From Sciurus carolinensis (taxonomy: Eukaryota; Chordata; Mammalia; Rodentia; Sciuridae), in assembly GCF_902686445.1 (NCBI RefSeq), contig NC_062232.1, positions 32,816,454-32,880,453 of the forward strand: a stretch of DNA of 64,000 bases, read 5' to 3'. The notes beneath the pieces were generated by a model. It saw only the letters and a program-made list of their open reading frames with translations, was not told the origin of the DNA and did no database searches. The translations under genes were made by a program, and so were the position numbers. How positions within the stretch are numbered: the stretch's first letter is position 1; every line of letters starts with the position of its first letter. Of this stretch, positions 33,619-44,339 are shown piece by piece.

Positions 33619-33674
33619 AAATAAATTTGAGGTATTTTAAGCTTCTAAGTTGGTGGCAGTTTGTTATGCAGCAA

Positions 33675-34185
33675 TAGAAAACTAAAACGTGGGGGTGTCA
33701 TGAGTCTGTCAATGTAGCAAACACTGTCCACACTTGGCAAGAGCCCCTGGGCTCCCTTTGATGGCTTCCACGTACCCTCCCCCATCTGTTGTATGCTTTT
33801 AGTTCAAACAGCCTACACCTGCGATTCTCTTTAGCCAACTGGCCCAGGCTTCTAGAACTGCTTTACTGAGCTTATGCAGAGCTAGAGTTGCCTGGGAATT
33901 TATGATCCCCCGAGGAGACACTTAGTCAAAGACCAACTGGTATGAGAGTGTAAAACCCAGCCTCCCTGCCTCGAGTTGGGATAGGCTCGTAGGTATGACT
34001 CACACACCAGAGCTCCCCTACAGGATCAGACCAAGACTGAGAGTTGGCCAGAGATGTCCCAGCCTGGTTCCCTCCCCTTCCCTGTCCTGTTTCCCCCACT
34101 TCCTCCCTGTTCTCCTCTAGGAGTCCTTCCTTAATCCTTCATGGCTGAAACCTTATTCAGGTTCTTCTCCTGTAGAACTCCATGT
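33675..34185. other. Unassigned sequence
   Basis: No gene is seen. 34060-34150 is C/T-rich ('ttccctccccttccctgtcc'). Nothing further can be assigned. Confidence 0.3.
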
Positions 34186-34187
34186 CT

Positions 34188-34962
34188 GAGTCCATTTCGT
34201 GTTGCCTTAACAAAATACTCGAATCTGGATCCTTAAAAAGAAAAGAAGTTTGTACACACCTATAATCCCAGCAGCTCGGGAGGCCGAGGCAGGAGGATCG
34301 AGAGTTCAAAACCAGTCTCAGCAACTTAGTGAGGCCCTAAGCAACTCAGTGAGACCCTGTCTCTAAATAAAATATAAAAAGGGCTTGGAATGTGACTCAG
34401 TGTTAGGCACCCCTGGGTTCAATCCCAGGTGGAAGAAGAAGAAAAAGAAGGAGGAGGAGAAGGAGAAGGAGAAGGAAAAGAAGTTGAAGTTGATTTAGCT
34501 CACAGTAGTAGAGGCTGAAAGTCAAATATTGGGTGACAGCACCTGTTTGACCTCTGGAAGGGCCCTATGACTGCATGGCAATATGTCAGAGGAACAGGAA
34601 GGGAAACTATCATGTATAGAGGGCTACACACATGAAGTGGCCTCGTTTAATAACAACCACTCTCATAGGAACTAACCAGGATCTCACAAGAACTACAGTA
34701 ATTTCTTCCAAGAGTTACATCCCCAATGACCTAATTACCTCCCCTTAAGACCCACCTCTTAAAGGTCCCACACCTCTTAATGTTGTCACACTGGGGACCA
34801 AGCTTCCAACACATGAATCCTTGGAGGACAAACCACATCCAAACCACAGCAACTCCCAAAGGCTCCACATTCTAATACCATCACCTTGAGGGTGAGATTT
34901 CAACACATGAACTTGATGGAGAGAAACAAACATTCAGACACTAGCACATGGAGAACCCCAAA
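34188..34962 (-). repeat. MaLR-type LTR(s) split by a SINE
   Basis: 'gtccatttcgtgttgcctta' and 'acaaaatactcgaatc' precede the SINE. 'gatttagctcacagtagtag', 'atttcttccaagagttacat' and 'ccaagcttccaacacatgaa' follow it. The closing 'ataccatcaccttgagggtg' and 'agatttcaacacatgaactt' near 34876-34915 may be a second, similar fragment. Confidence 0.6.
34250..34425 (+). repeat. B1-dID SINE with purine-rich tail
   Basis: Sense: 'acacctataatcccagcagc', 'gaggccgaggcaggaggatc' and 'gggttcaatcccaggtggaa'. The tail has become a GAA/GGA microsatellite (34430-34480). 'aaaagaagtt' on both sides is the likely duplication. Confidence 0.9.
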
Positions 34963-35074
34963 ATGTCCAAGTTCCACACTCCATCCCAGCCTCCCACCTC
35001 TTTCGATTTCAGGCTGAAGTAGGTGGGAACACCCACTGATTTCAATGCCAATGCCAAATTTCAAGCCCCTTGAG

Positions 35075-35197
35075 TTTCACACAGTTGGCACATGCGTATA
35101 ACACACAACACACACAAAATGCAAACTCAGAATGCATATGACACACATAAAGGCAACGCACACAGATAAAACACACGATGCCACAATGTGGAATGTG
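35075..35197. repeat. CA-rich degenerate array, left part
   Basis: Irregular units of the 'acacacaacac', 'acacacataaa' and 'gataaaacacacg' kind. The same composition resumes after the LTR at 35654, so one array was split. Cysteine-rich antisense frames here come from the repeat. Confidence 0.65.
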
Positions 35198-35653
35198 TGT
35201 TAGGCAGCCTCTTGTCACTGTGACTGAGACCCCTGATAAGAACAATTAGAGGAGGAAATGTTGATTTGGGCTCACAGTTTCCGAAGCTCAGTCCATGGTC
35301 GTTCGGCTGGCTCCATTGCTCTGTGCCTGAGGTGATGGTACAACATCATGGCAGAAGGGTGTGGCAGAGGAAGCGACTCAGTTCATGGCAACCAGGAAGC
35401 AGAGTGAAAGCATGAGAAGCCAGAGACAAGATGTAGACTCCCCAGGGACACCTTCCCAGGGACCTACTTCCTCCAGCCACATTCTACCTCCCTACAGTTA
35501 CCACCCAGGACAGTAATTCTTTTAAATTACTAATCCATCAAAAAGATTAATCCACTGATTAGGTTACAGCTCTCATAATCTAATCATTTCAACTCTGAAC
35601 ATTCCTGCATTAACACAGGAGCTTTGGGAAGCACCTCATATGCAAACCATAAC
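35198..35653 (-). repeat. Rodent-lineage MaLR-type LTR (copy 4)
   Basis: Antisense: 'tgttaggcagcctcttgtca', 'gaacaattagaggaggaaat', 'catcatggcagaagggtgtg', 'aagattaatccactgattag' and 'aaaccataac'. Flanked by ggaatgt at 35190-35196 and 35654-35660, which includes a 5-bp-type target duplication. 456 bp. Confidence 0.82.
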
Positions 35654-35830
35654 GGAATGTATACAATACACAAATCCCATGAATACAGCACATAAAATAT
35701 AGACATGACACAGTACAGACAACTCACATGACATTCACAGTGCACACAAACTTGATACGCACATGCAACCCACAAAACAGACCCAATGCATACATACAAC
35801 ACACATATCACATACACAGGTGCACACAAT
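35654..35830. repeat. CA-rich degenerate array, right part
   Basis: Continuation of the CA-rich array: 'cacataaaatatagacatga', 'acacacatatcacatacaca'. Together with the left part about 300 bases remain. Confidence 0.65.
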
Positions 35831-36009
35831 CCCTTTTCCTCCAGTCCCTTGCCCCCCGCCTCCTCTCCCCGGGCAGAAAGCAATCTCTGAAAGACTGAGA
35901 CCCTGGCAGTGACTTCATCAAGACATCTGGGCTGCTTTGAGGGTCATTCTAAAGAGAGGGTTATTCTAGTTCATTGCCACTAGGCCTTCTAACCAACTTT
36001 CTCCTTTCT

Positions 36010-36172
36010 TTCTTGTGTCTCAGTATTAATTAGCCCCGGGATTTAAATCTGACGCATCAGGCAAAAACAATTCTAAGTGCTTTTGGAGAAACAAATTCCA
36101 AATTAGCTGTAGCTGAACATGCATCTGTTTGAAAGGCAGGCAGTATAAATACTGGCACTGTAGAAAATAGAA
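36010..36172. promoter_or_regulatory. Candidate conserved non-coding element
   Basis: Repeat-free: 'cagtattaattagccccggg', 'atttaaatctgacgcatcag', 'caaattccaaattagctgta' and 'gcaggcagtataaatactgg', the last holding the palindrome agtataaatact. TAAT cores and a TATA-like word make it a regulatory candidate. Inference only. Confidence 0.35.
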
Positions 36173-36177
36173 GCGCA

Positions 36178-36376
36178 GCCCGGCGCCGTGGCGCACGCCT
36201 ATCATCCCAGCAGCTCAGGAGGCTGAGGCAGGAGGATCATGAGTTCAAAGCCAGCCTCAGCCATTTAGTGAGGCCCTAAGCAACACAGGGAGACTCTGTC
36301 TCTAAAATATGAAAAAGGGCTGGGGATATGGCTCAGTGGTTAAGCAGCCCTGGTTCAATCCCTAGTACCAAAAAAA
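36178..36376 (+). repeat. B1-dID SINE
   Basis: Sense: 'cccggcgccgtggcgcacgc', 'gaggatcatgagttcaaagc', 'ggggatatggctcagtggtt' and 'tggttcaatccctagtacca'. Flanks 'gaaaatagaagcgca' and 'gaaaatagaagtaca' are a duplication with two changes. Confidence 0.93.
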
Positions 36377-36379
36377 GAA

Positions 36380-37565
36380 AATAGAAGTACAAGCCCCCAA
36401 GTGGGAAAGGCAGGAACGGAAGGGTTTGTTGACTGCCTGGTTCACAGCCTGGCCCGGGCAGGGTTTGGGGAGGAGGTACTTGGGCTACTGGAAGGTGGGA
36501 AGGAAAAGAGAAATTTGATATCTAGGTCACAGGTGAGGGGAGTGACATCCTTCTGTGTTCCTCTCCATGGCCTTATTGTCTTTGAAGCAGCACTGCCAGG
36601 AGGTTCCCAGGATCCAGTCCTCCTAAAGCCACAGGACCCTAAATCCACCTTGAATTTCTCTATGCTCCAACTGGTGACCTTCCTACACCCACCTTTTCCT
36701 CTTCTGAATGGTCCTGAGGATGGAGGGCTGTGGCGGACCACTTGAGCACTGTGGAATGGCACTGAGGGGCCTAACACCTGACCCCAGCCCGACCATTTGG
36801 TGAAGTGCTGTCTTTCCCCTTAGCAAGACGTTATGTCCCTTAAATGCAGCGACTGGCTCCTTTGTGGTTGCAAATGTTTTCTGTATGCAGCTGCCTAACT
36901 GGTTGTCTCAGCTGGAGTTTGGTCAGGGAAGCAGAAACACTCTGTACACAGAGAAGAAGGGGGAGCTGGCATGGAGCTCAGCCCGAGGCACTGGAGAGAG
37001 CCACCTGGGAAGTCTAGGGACAGTCACCTGATGAGGATTTGCAAGGCTGCATGGTCAGTGACCAGGAAGGAAAGAGATGAGCTGAGGAGAGAGGAACCAA
37101 AAACACTCTGAACCTGTGAGAACACACTCAGGCATACATCTGTCTCTTGCCACCTCCAACCTCAAAGACACTGGGGACCTTCAGATGAGACCCATGTCCT
37201 CCACCATGTGGCTGCACACACAACAGCCCTGGGATTCCATGAAGCCAAAAGAGGAGGCTTGATGGGCACTGGGACCTGGCTAGTGCCCATATCAAGGTGA
37301 ACCCACAGATCAGTGATGACACATATGAGCTGCTGTGTGAACAAAAAGAAGAGCTACTCCTTCACTTCCACCCTCAGACTGCATACCAATTTCTCCTCTG
37401 ACTAATCCCAGTCCAGAAGCATGCAGGGAAGAGAATTCTGGGAAACCTAATTCAGTTCAGTTAAGTGGACACAGCACTAAGCCACCAACTGGATCATCAC
37501 ATTCCCATCTACTCAGTGAACCCCAGTCACATTTGTTCCAGAGAGTACTTAAGTTGGATTATCAG
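36380..37565. other. Unassigned sequence; frames judged spurious
   Basis: Opposed 111- and 114-codon frames at 36401-36777 overlap almost completely and are unrecognised. No repeat is assigned. 'cagctggagtttggtcaggg' near 36908 may belong to an old LTR. Confidence 0.35.
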
Positions 37566-37569
37566 TGTA

Positions 37570-38025
37570 TCAGTCAGCTATTGCTGTGTAACAATCTTGA
37601 GATCATCACAGCACCTACCAATGAGTTTGAGGGTTGGCTGGAGGGCTTGGCACCATGAGTCTCTCACACTCCTCCTGGGACCAGTGCAAGCTGGGGTACA
37701 TTCTTCTCATGGTGAGGGCAGAAACACAAGAGAGCCTGCAGGAACTCATGAAGTATCCTAAGGTTTAGACTCTGAATCAGAACCTTGTCCCTTCTACCTT
37801 GTTCCATTGGCCAAGAAAGTCATATGGCCAAGGCAACAGTCAAGGGATAGGAATGTGCACTTCACCCATGATGAAACTACAGCAAGAATGTGAACGTAGG
37901 GAATTGGGATCGATGACTCAGTCCACCACCAGGGGAAATTCTCTCCACCTGGATACAACTCCTCTGCCAGTCCTTCACCCGTCCATGAGGGGCTCACTCC
38001 TCTTGTTACCTCTCATCCTTTGACT
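37570..38025 (-). repeat. Old ERVL-like LTR fragment
   Basis: 'cagtcagctattgctgtgta' and 'acaatcttgagatcatcaca' open the element in antisense. 'tgagggttggctggagggct' and 'tgtgcacttcacccatgatg' lie within. Same class as 1.70, 38.60 and 53.97 kb. Its frames are spurious. Confidence 0.45.
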
Positions 38026-38599
38026 CTGACTATTTGACTGAAGAATCTTGGGTTACTCCTATCTCACTTTTACCCATATCCTTCCACCTTCCTCTTTTCC
38101 AAATTGTGACTGGTAATCACAAGAGGAAAAAATGCCTTTTTTATTTTTGTCCTTCCATATATGAGGCAAAACTATGTGATACCACCAGAAATTCTGCAAC
38201 AGATACAATTGAACTAAGGAAAGGAAAAGCTATTAGTTTTGAAGTGAAATTAGATAAAATAAAGAGTCAATGTCATCAATCTCTAACAGCCCTTGAAATT
38301 GTCTAGAAATGCCATCCATAATCACTGCAAAGTCTCCATGTGCCTCCTCAGACCTAGCTAATTAATATCTTTTCCTTCAAGCCCCAGTAATGAGCTATAA
38401 GAAACTTCCTCCATTGAAATTTACTGTTTGTGGCATTTGTGTCTAAGGACTATAATTGCTTATTATCGGTTTCTTTCTTGGGGTGTTTTGAGGAGGGCTA
38501 AGTTAACCCACAGAAGGCATGTAGCAGAGTGACAGGCACACAGCAAGATCTCACCACTGTTAGTCACTGTCAGTCATGGTCACAGTCCTTGTTACAAAG

Positions 38600-39075
38600 G
38601 CATGGCACCATGCATAGCTACTGCTGCGTAACAAACGACCCCAAAATACACTGGCAAAAAGTCACCAGTCATCGTGTTAAGTTCATGGATTCTGTGTGTC
38701 AGGACACACAGCAGGTGTGGCATGTCTCTGCTCGATGATGTCTGAAACCTTGTCTGGGAAGACTCAAGGGTAAGGAATAACTCAGTGACTGTGGACTCAC
38801 AGAGTCCCCCACCCTCCCTCAGTGTCCCTAGGGCCTCTCCACATGGCCTCTTCAGCTTATTGGACTCAGGCTAGCCAAGTGGCTCAGACCTCCAAGAATG
38901 AGTTCATTCCAACAAATAAGTTAAAAGCTGCATGGCCTTTTGTGAACGGTCTCTGAAGTCACATTATGTTCCTTCTGCCATCCTCTATGAACCAAAGCAG
39001 TCACAAGCCCATCGGACTCAAAGGGAGGGGACACAGAGCCCACCTCTCAATGAGAGACATGTGAAAAAAAATTTC
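38600..39075 (-). repeat. Old ERVL-like LTR fragment
   Basis: 'atagctactgctgcgtaaca' and 'aacgaccccaaaatacactg' are the antisense start. 'ttcatggattctgtgtgtca' and 'ctccacatggcctcttcagc' follow the class order. The 3' limit is uncertain. Confidence 0.5.
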
Positions 39076-39329
39076 TGCCATGTCTTAAAGCCACCAGTTA
39101 GCTATTTCTGGTACATCGACAATTGAATAGGCTTTTGTGGGTTAACCAGGAACCTCAAGACTTTTCTTAGCAGGGTTTCTATGGGAACTATGTGTTTGGG
39201 TCCAGATAACACACTTTCCAGTTCACTTTGGAATAGAACTCATTCATCAGGTGGGACTTCCTGAATCCACTTTCCACCCCCGCAAAATGTCTAACACTGA
39301 ACACAGCTACCAATGTTATGTATTAATTA

Positions 39330-39530
39330 GCAACGGGTCTAGAGCACGCCTATGTCCCAGCCCTACGCTACTTCCTCTAGGTAGATTATATCATTTGAGC
39401 TGCCCGACAACCCTATAGATGCTCTGGTCCTTTCTACTTTAAGACTTGGAGAAGACAAATGAGAAACCTGCCAGGACTTTGACACAGATTTTGGAACCAG
39501 GTCCCTCTACTCCCCAAGCCCATGCTCAAC
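39330..39530 (-). repeat. MIR fragment
   Basis: 'gattatatcatttgagctgc', 'ccgacaaccctatagatgct' and 'tttggaaccaggtccctcta' match the reversed MIR order loosely. Confidence 0.45.
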
Positions 39531-39534
39531 GAAT

Positions 39535-40660
39535 CAGGATGAACTGACTTCATAAATACCGTGGCGGGAAATGAAAACCTCTGCAGATTTGCAAAGGCCA
39601 GAGGGCTTTCTCCAGGACAGCAGGCCTAACAGGGAAACTGTCACAGATGTAGCCATCAACCCCCAATCCCAGTTGGGTGACCTGTTCCTGTGCCAGGTCA
39701 AGGGACATCGGAGGGACTGTCCTCCTTGCTGGGTGGAACTGGCTCACATCAGCCCTTCATATGGCCACAGCTCATTTGCACCCTCTAGCATCCCTGCCTC
39801 GTCTCTGAGTTCCCAGCCTTCTCTGTCCCCAACAGCCCCACCCTTCCTAAACCAGAGCAAACCAAGCTACACTCAGCTTTTTGTCCCCAGGCGTGGATGG
39901 GGAATGAACGGACGTTTTTGTCCCCAGCTATACAATGCCATTTGTGCGGGGGCAGCTCTAGGGCGGTGCAGGGGGTGGGAGAGACAGCGAGGCAAACACA
40001 ACCCCCATTCTGTGGTGCTGGTTAACTGCACACGCAGCGGGAGGCCACGCTCAGGCCCCATGGCCCTCGGCCCCTGGGCTGCTCAAGAGGAAAAAAGTCG
40101 CTGCTCTGGTGGGCTTTCCCCAGAGGTTCCACAGTCAAGTGTCTGTGTCACCAGCCCCAGCCACCCCACCCCAACCCACTGTTTCCCCAACATCCCTCCT
40201 CCACCCCCATCCTGCAGTCCAGGATGAGAAAAAACCCTTGTTTAGGATCTTTGCAATAACGATGAAAGCCTTTTCTTTTTCCTTTTTAAGAATTCATCTC
40301 TGCATTCCAGAGGGGGCATTTATCACCCCGTGCCCAGGCTGCAGACGTCTCCCTCCTTCAGATCCTCCTGCCGAGAAAGGCGGCCTTGTCAGACACATGA
40401 AACCAGCCCCTCTGGACATCTGGACAAGGCGCAGCCCTTTGACTGAGCACGAGGCTGTCCTGAATGCCGCAGACAGTCAAAGGAGAGCCCTTGTTCCCAG
40501 TCCAAATGGCCCAAAGAAATGGACGCAGCTGGGCACACAGGGGCGGGAGGCGTAGGGGGAGACAGGAGCCAGGCCTTCTTGGCTGGCCGCCCCAGGTACC
40601 TCCACAGGACCATCTGAAAGGCAAGTTTGCTTGCAGAAGAAGCTTCTGGAACTGCCTTGG
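39535..40660. other. Unique sequence with a 218-codon open frame
   Basis: The ATG frame at 39571-40227 is proline/serine/glycine-rich, matches no family I know and overlaps other frames. I do not call it a gene. The stretch 40240-40420, with 'gatctttgcaataacgatga' and 'ctgcattccagagggggcat', is repeat-free and could be regulatory. No splice or promoter evidence is visible. Confidence 0.35.
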
Positions 40661-40664
40661 TAAC

Positions 40665-41110
40665 ACCCTTCCACTAATATAGTAAGAAGGCTCAACTGGT
40701 AACTGGTAGCTAGCCAGTGATTATCCCTTTTGTCTTGCTTTTGTCTGTGAAGCACCCCATCTTCTAGTGAAAGAACCTCTCTTTCCTGTGGGCAACCAAT
40801 TCCACTGAAGGGTCTGAGCACCACCACCATCCACAAGACTCTGTGACCAGCCCTGGCTGGCTGGCCAATCACTGGGCCCTTGACGCTAGATCGGCCAGTC
40901 AGAGACCTCCTTGAGACTTCTCCCAGAGATAAGACCTCTCTTTTTCCACCAGGGTAGAATAAGACCTGCAGCTGCCCATCGCCATCTTGCCCACCCTGTA
41001 GCTTGTAACAGAGCCCTAAAATTATTGTTTGAACCCCTTGATTCACCTGAAGCTCTACCTGAAGCTATTCGCTGGGCATTTTAGGATTCTGCAGCAATTC
41101 CACATTTTGC
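40665..41110 (+). repeat. Old LTR-like repeat
   Basis: 'ctggctggctggccaatcac', 'gacctctctttttccaccag', 'gccatcttgcccaccctgta', 'tgtttgaaccccttgattca' and 'cctgaagctctacctgaagc' occur in the order of a known mammalian LTR-like repeat that I cannot name. The antisense 189-codon frame over it is spurious. Confidence 0.5.
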
Positions 41111-41114
41111 TCCA

Positions 41115-41733
41115 GCTGATGCGAATTGAATTTCTGTCATCTGTATGTACCCCCAAAGACACTGACTCGCAGCTTCTCCTCGAACAAATATAAAGCCCTC
41201 AATCGAGCATTTGAGGCGCTCTGGGAACTAGCCACAGCACAGACATCCCAGGTCCCTGAGGCAGCTAGGCCAGCCTTGTCCCTGCGCCAGAAGGGTCAAA
41301 TTCAGCCCATCCCTCCAAATGCATGTCCCCAACCAAATGGCTCTTGCAGGAAATGTAACTCCTGGATCTCTAACCAGCTGTGGCCCAAAGACACCCTGGG
41401 AGGAACCCATCACCCTCGTGCTTTGCCCCGTGACCTGGGAAAGACTCGGCTCTGATGGTGGCAAGTCAGCTGCCTCGTCTGTGCACGCAGCTCCCAACAA
41501 ATCACCTCAAACCTGCTCACACGCACATTCTCAAGTACCCTCGATGATGGTAGCGATACATGGGACGTGCTAGGAAGGCCAGGGGCCCTCAGGAACACCT
41601 CAGGGGCACCCCACTTCAGGAAAGAGCTGCAACTGACTTCTGGATGGCGACTACCCACTTCCCTGGCATTTTTCTCTGGACCTCCTTCCCCACCCTCTAG
41701 CCTCTCTGCCAACTCTCAGGCCCGATGAACACG

Positions 41734-41735
<2 letters not shown>
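41115..41735. other. Unassigned sequence
   Basis: No named repeat. Overlapping frames of 84-109 codons on both strands are unrecognised. Confidence 0.3.

Positions 41736-41738
<3 letters not shown>

Positions 41739-41769
<31 letters not shown>
41739..41769 (+). repeat. (TG)n microsatellite
   Basis: About 15 uninterrupted TG units, followed to about 41830 by degenerate TG/CA text ('cacgcgcacatgcgtgagca'). Confidence 0.95.
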
Positions 41770-41770
<1 letters not shown>

Positions 41771-41996
41771 ACGCGCACATGCGTGAGCACATGTGCACAT
41801 GCAGTGTGCAGCATGTGTGTACTTGTGTATGTGAAAAAACAGGCACAAATTCAACTACAATGGACACATTTCACTAGCTCTCTTTCCCCTTTGTGTTTGT
41901 CCCCAAATTCCTCTATAACTCACACCCATCGTCTCTCATCTTCTCCCCACTAATGAGCATGCTTGACAAGAACATTGTTGAGTGTCTACTTCTTTT

Positions 41997-42197
41997 GTGG
42001 TACCAGGGATTGAACCCAGGGTGCTTTACCACTGAGCCACATCCCTGGCTCTTTTTGATATTTTATTAAGAGACAGAGTCTCACTGACTTGCTTAGGGCC
42101 TGGCTAAATTGCTGAGGCTGGCTTTGAACTCATGATCCTCCTGCCTCAGCCTCCTGAGCTGCTGGGATTACAGGCATGTGCCACCGTGCCTGGCTTG
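41997..42197 (-). repeat. B1-dID SINE
   Basis: Antisense: 'tgtggtaccagggattgaac', 'agagacagagtctcactgac', 'cctcctgcctcagcctcctg' and 'ccaccgtgcctggc'. The flanks 'ttgagtgtctacttct' and 'ttgagtatcttctt' are a likely duplication. Confidence 0.93.
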
Positions 42198-42229
42198 AGT
42201 ATCTTCTTAATACTAGTTTCTTGATCTGT

Positions 42230-42375
42230 AGTACTTTTTAGTAGGCTTTGTCACCCCATTTTACAGACGAGAAAGCTAAGGCTCAGAAGGATTAATTACA
42301 TTGTCCCAAACCACACAGCAGAGTTGAGACAGAGTTGGAGGGGACACCAACACTCACCCACTATACTACACTGCC
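42230..42375 (-). repeat. MIR fragment
   Basis: 'caccccattttacagacgag', 'aaagctaaggctcagaagga' and 'ccaaaccacacagcagagtt' match the reverse complement of the MIR core. Confidence 0.7.
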
Positions 42376-42674
42376 TCCAATACAGTCCCACATGGAAAAA
42401 GCTGCCCATCGTGCAAGTGACTATTCAGAAGCCTTCTGAAAGCTCTCCTTTCCTACCTGAATTATAAACCCTCGGCACAGAGACTCAGTTCTTTCTCTGT
42501 CCTTTAGCCCTGTCTTCTTCCAGTACTAGCATTTTTCTGGTCCTCAATTGATGTTGATTAAATTGAATATCATAAGATGCACAGAGCTAAACCATGTGGC
42601 CAGGAGAGCAACAAACCTTCTAGAAATGCCTAACTGTGGGATATGGTACTTATCATCCTTAGCATAGAAAAGGG

Positions 42675-43107
42675 TGTTTAGTCAGATTTTCGCTGCTGTG
42701 ACTAAAGGACCTGACAAGAACAACTGTCGAGGAGGAAAAGTTATTTGGGGACTCACGGGTTCAGAGGTCTCAGTCCATAGACAGCAGGCTCCATTCCTCA
42801 GGGCTTGAGGTCAGGCAGGACATCATGGCGGAAGAGGGTGGTGGAGGGAAGCCGCTCGCATGGTGATCAGAAAGCAGAGAGAGACTCCACCCTCCAGATG
42901 CAAATATACACCCCAAAGTCACACCCCCAATGTCCACCTCCCCCAAACACACCCCACCTGCCTCCAGTTACCTCTCAGCTAATCCCATCAGGGATTCATT
43001 CACTGATTGGGTTCAGACTCTCACAACCCAATCATTTCTCCTCTGAACCTTCTGGCATTGTCTCACACGTGAGCTTTCGGGGGACACCTCACATCCAAGC
43101 CATAACA
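42675..43107 (-). repeat. Rodent-lineage MaLR-type LTR (copy 5)
   Basis: Begins TGTTTAGTCAG and ends CCATAACA, so TG...CA ends. It is flanked by the exact 5-base duplication aaggg (42670-42674 and 43108-43112), the length expected of ERVL/MaLR integration. Internal marks: 'gttcagaggtctcagtccat', 'gacatcatggcggaagaggg' and 'cacacgtgagctttcggggg'. 433 bp. Best-delimited copy in the window. Confidence 0.9.
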
Positions 43108-43184
43108 AAGGGGAATAATAGTATATGACTTCATAGTTTTCTTGTCAGTCACATGCAAACATAATTAGAGAACATGGCACAATG

Positions 43185-43240
43185 CTGGTGGTACACAGTA
43201 AGTGCTCAATAAATATTAGAGAACATGATTATTTGTTATT
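43185..43240 (+). repeat. Short MIR/L2 3' end
   Basis: 'ggtacacagtaagtgctcaa' plus 'taaatattagagaac' is the common terminal text of MIR/L2 elements. Too short to separate the two. Confidence 0.5.
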
Positions 43241-43249
43241 ATCTCCAGC

Positions 43250-43985
43250 CAATGGTGCAAGCTTGAAGCAGGCATTTTAATCCCCTTTACTGCAAGACAG
43301 CTCTGCCAATTACTGCATTCGGTGTGCGAAACATCTGAGAAGACAGATCTACATAACCCGGTGACTGTCTCCTAGGCTCTCGTGGCAGGATTGGAGCTGT
43401 TTTTAAGGTCTCATAAATGCACTGCTCTACCGAGACTCTCAGAGGACAGAGGGAGGGCAGCTGAGTGAGTCATTTTGTGTCTTATTTAGGAGCAGTCTTG
43501 CATGCTGGTGTAAAGGTCGCTGTCATGAGGCCCACGTGACTGAGCCGGTGCCCAGTGAAAGTCTGAGTCCAGGATCTGCCGTTGAACCCGTTCTTGCTTC
43601 CTGCAGGTCACCAAGCAGAGACCTGCCACGTGCCTGAACGCCAAAATCATTTAATGATTTAAAAAGATCGAGATCAATGGCTCCAGCAACTTCTGGGAAG
43701 CGGTAAGTCAGCGAGCTGTGGAAGGTTCTCAATTTGCTGTCTCCAGCCTGGCCCTGTGGCAGGATTTATGCTGAATGAGCTCCGTGAGGCAAATATATCC
43801 TGGGATCGGCCCTGTCCAATCACCCCGCCCACGAAGTGCTGGCATACTGACATCAGCCTCACAGCTGCCAAGTCCCCCTTGCTCTGAGGGGCACTCTCTC
43901 ATTTCACATTAATTAGAAGGCCATTTTCCAAGCATTTCCATCCCATAATGAAGGGCTTTCTGCAGTGGCTCAGTGAAATATTAAA
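43250..43985. promoter_or_regulatory. Candidate conserved non-coding block
   Basis: About 730 bases with no recognisable repeat. It includes 'ccaattactgcattcggtgt', 'gtgagtcattttgtgtctta', 'aatcatttaatgatttaaaa', 'gatttatgctgaatgagctc', 'cacattaattagaaggccat' and 'ggcaaatatatcctgggatc'. It holds the perfect palindrome aatcatttaatgatt-like core 'atcatttaatgat' at about 43645. Frames on the antisense strand are short and unrecognised. Enhancer function is inference. Confidence 0.38.
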
Positions 43986-43989
43986 ACAT

Positions 43990-44335
43990 CTGACTTGGAA
44001 TCTTAAAAAAAAAAAAAAATAATCCACCCTGCCTGCTCAGTCTGTATATTGTATAACCCTTCACATTCCAGGGGGGAAACCAAGTTAAGAAATAGGACAG
44101 CTTGTCCCAGATGCACGTGATGGGGGTGGGGTGGCTAGGAGTAATGACTACACCACTGTCACCAAACATTAAGCACCGGGCTGTCCTCCTCTCTCCACAG
44201 CTACTTCTAATGGGGACATGGGACAGCAGGCGAAAGGAAGGGATGAAAGAAAAGGGAACGCAGGATGGAAGAAAATAAGAACCTCTAAGAACAGAGCAGT
44301 CCTCCCGGAGTAGATGATTATTTGGGTGACTCCCA
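43990..44335. other. Unassigned sequence with A tract
   Basis: A run of A at 44006-44019. The rest is unique to my reading. The antisense 146-codon frame spans it and is not recognised. Confidence 0.3.
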
Positions 44336-44339
44336 GTGA

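Larger units (their letters stand above)
32780..33672 (+). repeat. Old ERVL-like LTR hosting two insertions
   Basis: 'gtacgtgatatggcaaaagg', 'gatcaccctgggtggacttg' and 'aagctgagagcagtctccag' come first. After the ID piece come 'gcaactaaaccctgccaacc', 'agcttggaagaggatcccaa' and 'ccacagaactgtgagata', and after the DNA element 'ggcagtttgttatgcagcaa' and 'tagaaaactaaaac'. Removing both inserts restores one continuous LTR. The 124- and 130-codon antisense frames here are spurious. Confidence 0.65.

Noticed and set aside
35075..35830. CRISPR-like or minisatellite array with regular spacers
   Set aside because: The units are irregular CA-rich text without fixed repeat or spacer length, and the genome is mammalian.
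35042..35883. Cysteine-rich antisense peptides
   Set aside because: They translate the CA-rich array and have no signal or family resemblance.
39571..40227. 218-codon ATG frame as a gene
   Set aside because: No recognisable domain, low-complexity Pro/Ser content, overlapping frames, and no splice or promoter context.
40477..41046. 189-codon antisense frame
   Set aside because: Most of it lies in an old LTR-like repeat and it matches nothing known.
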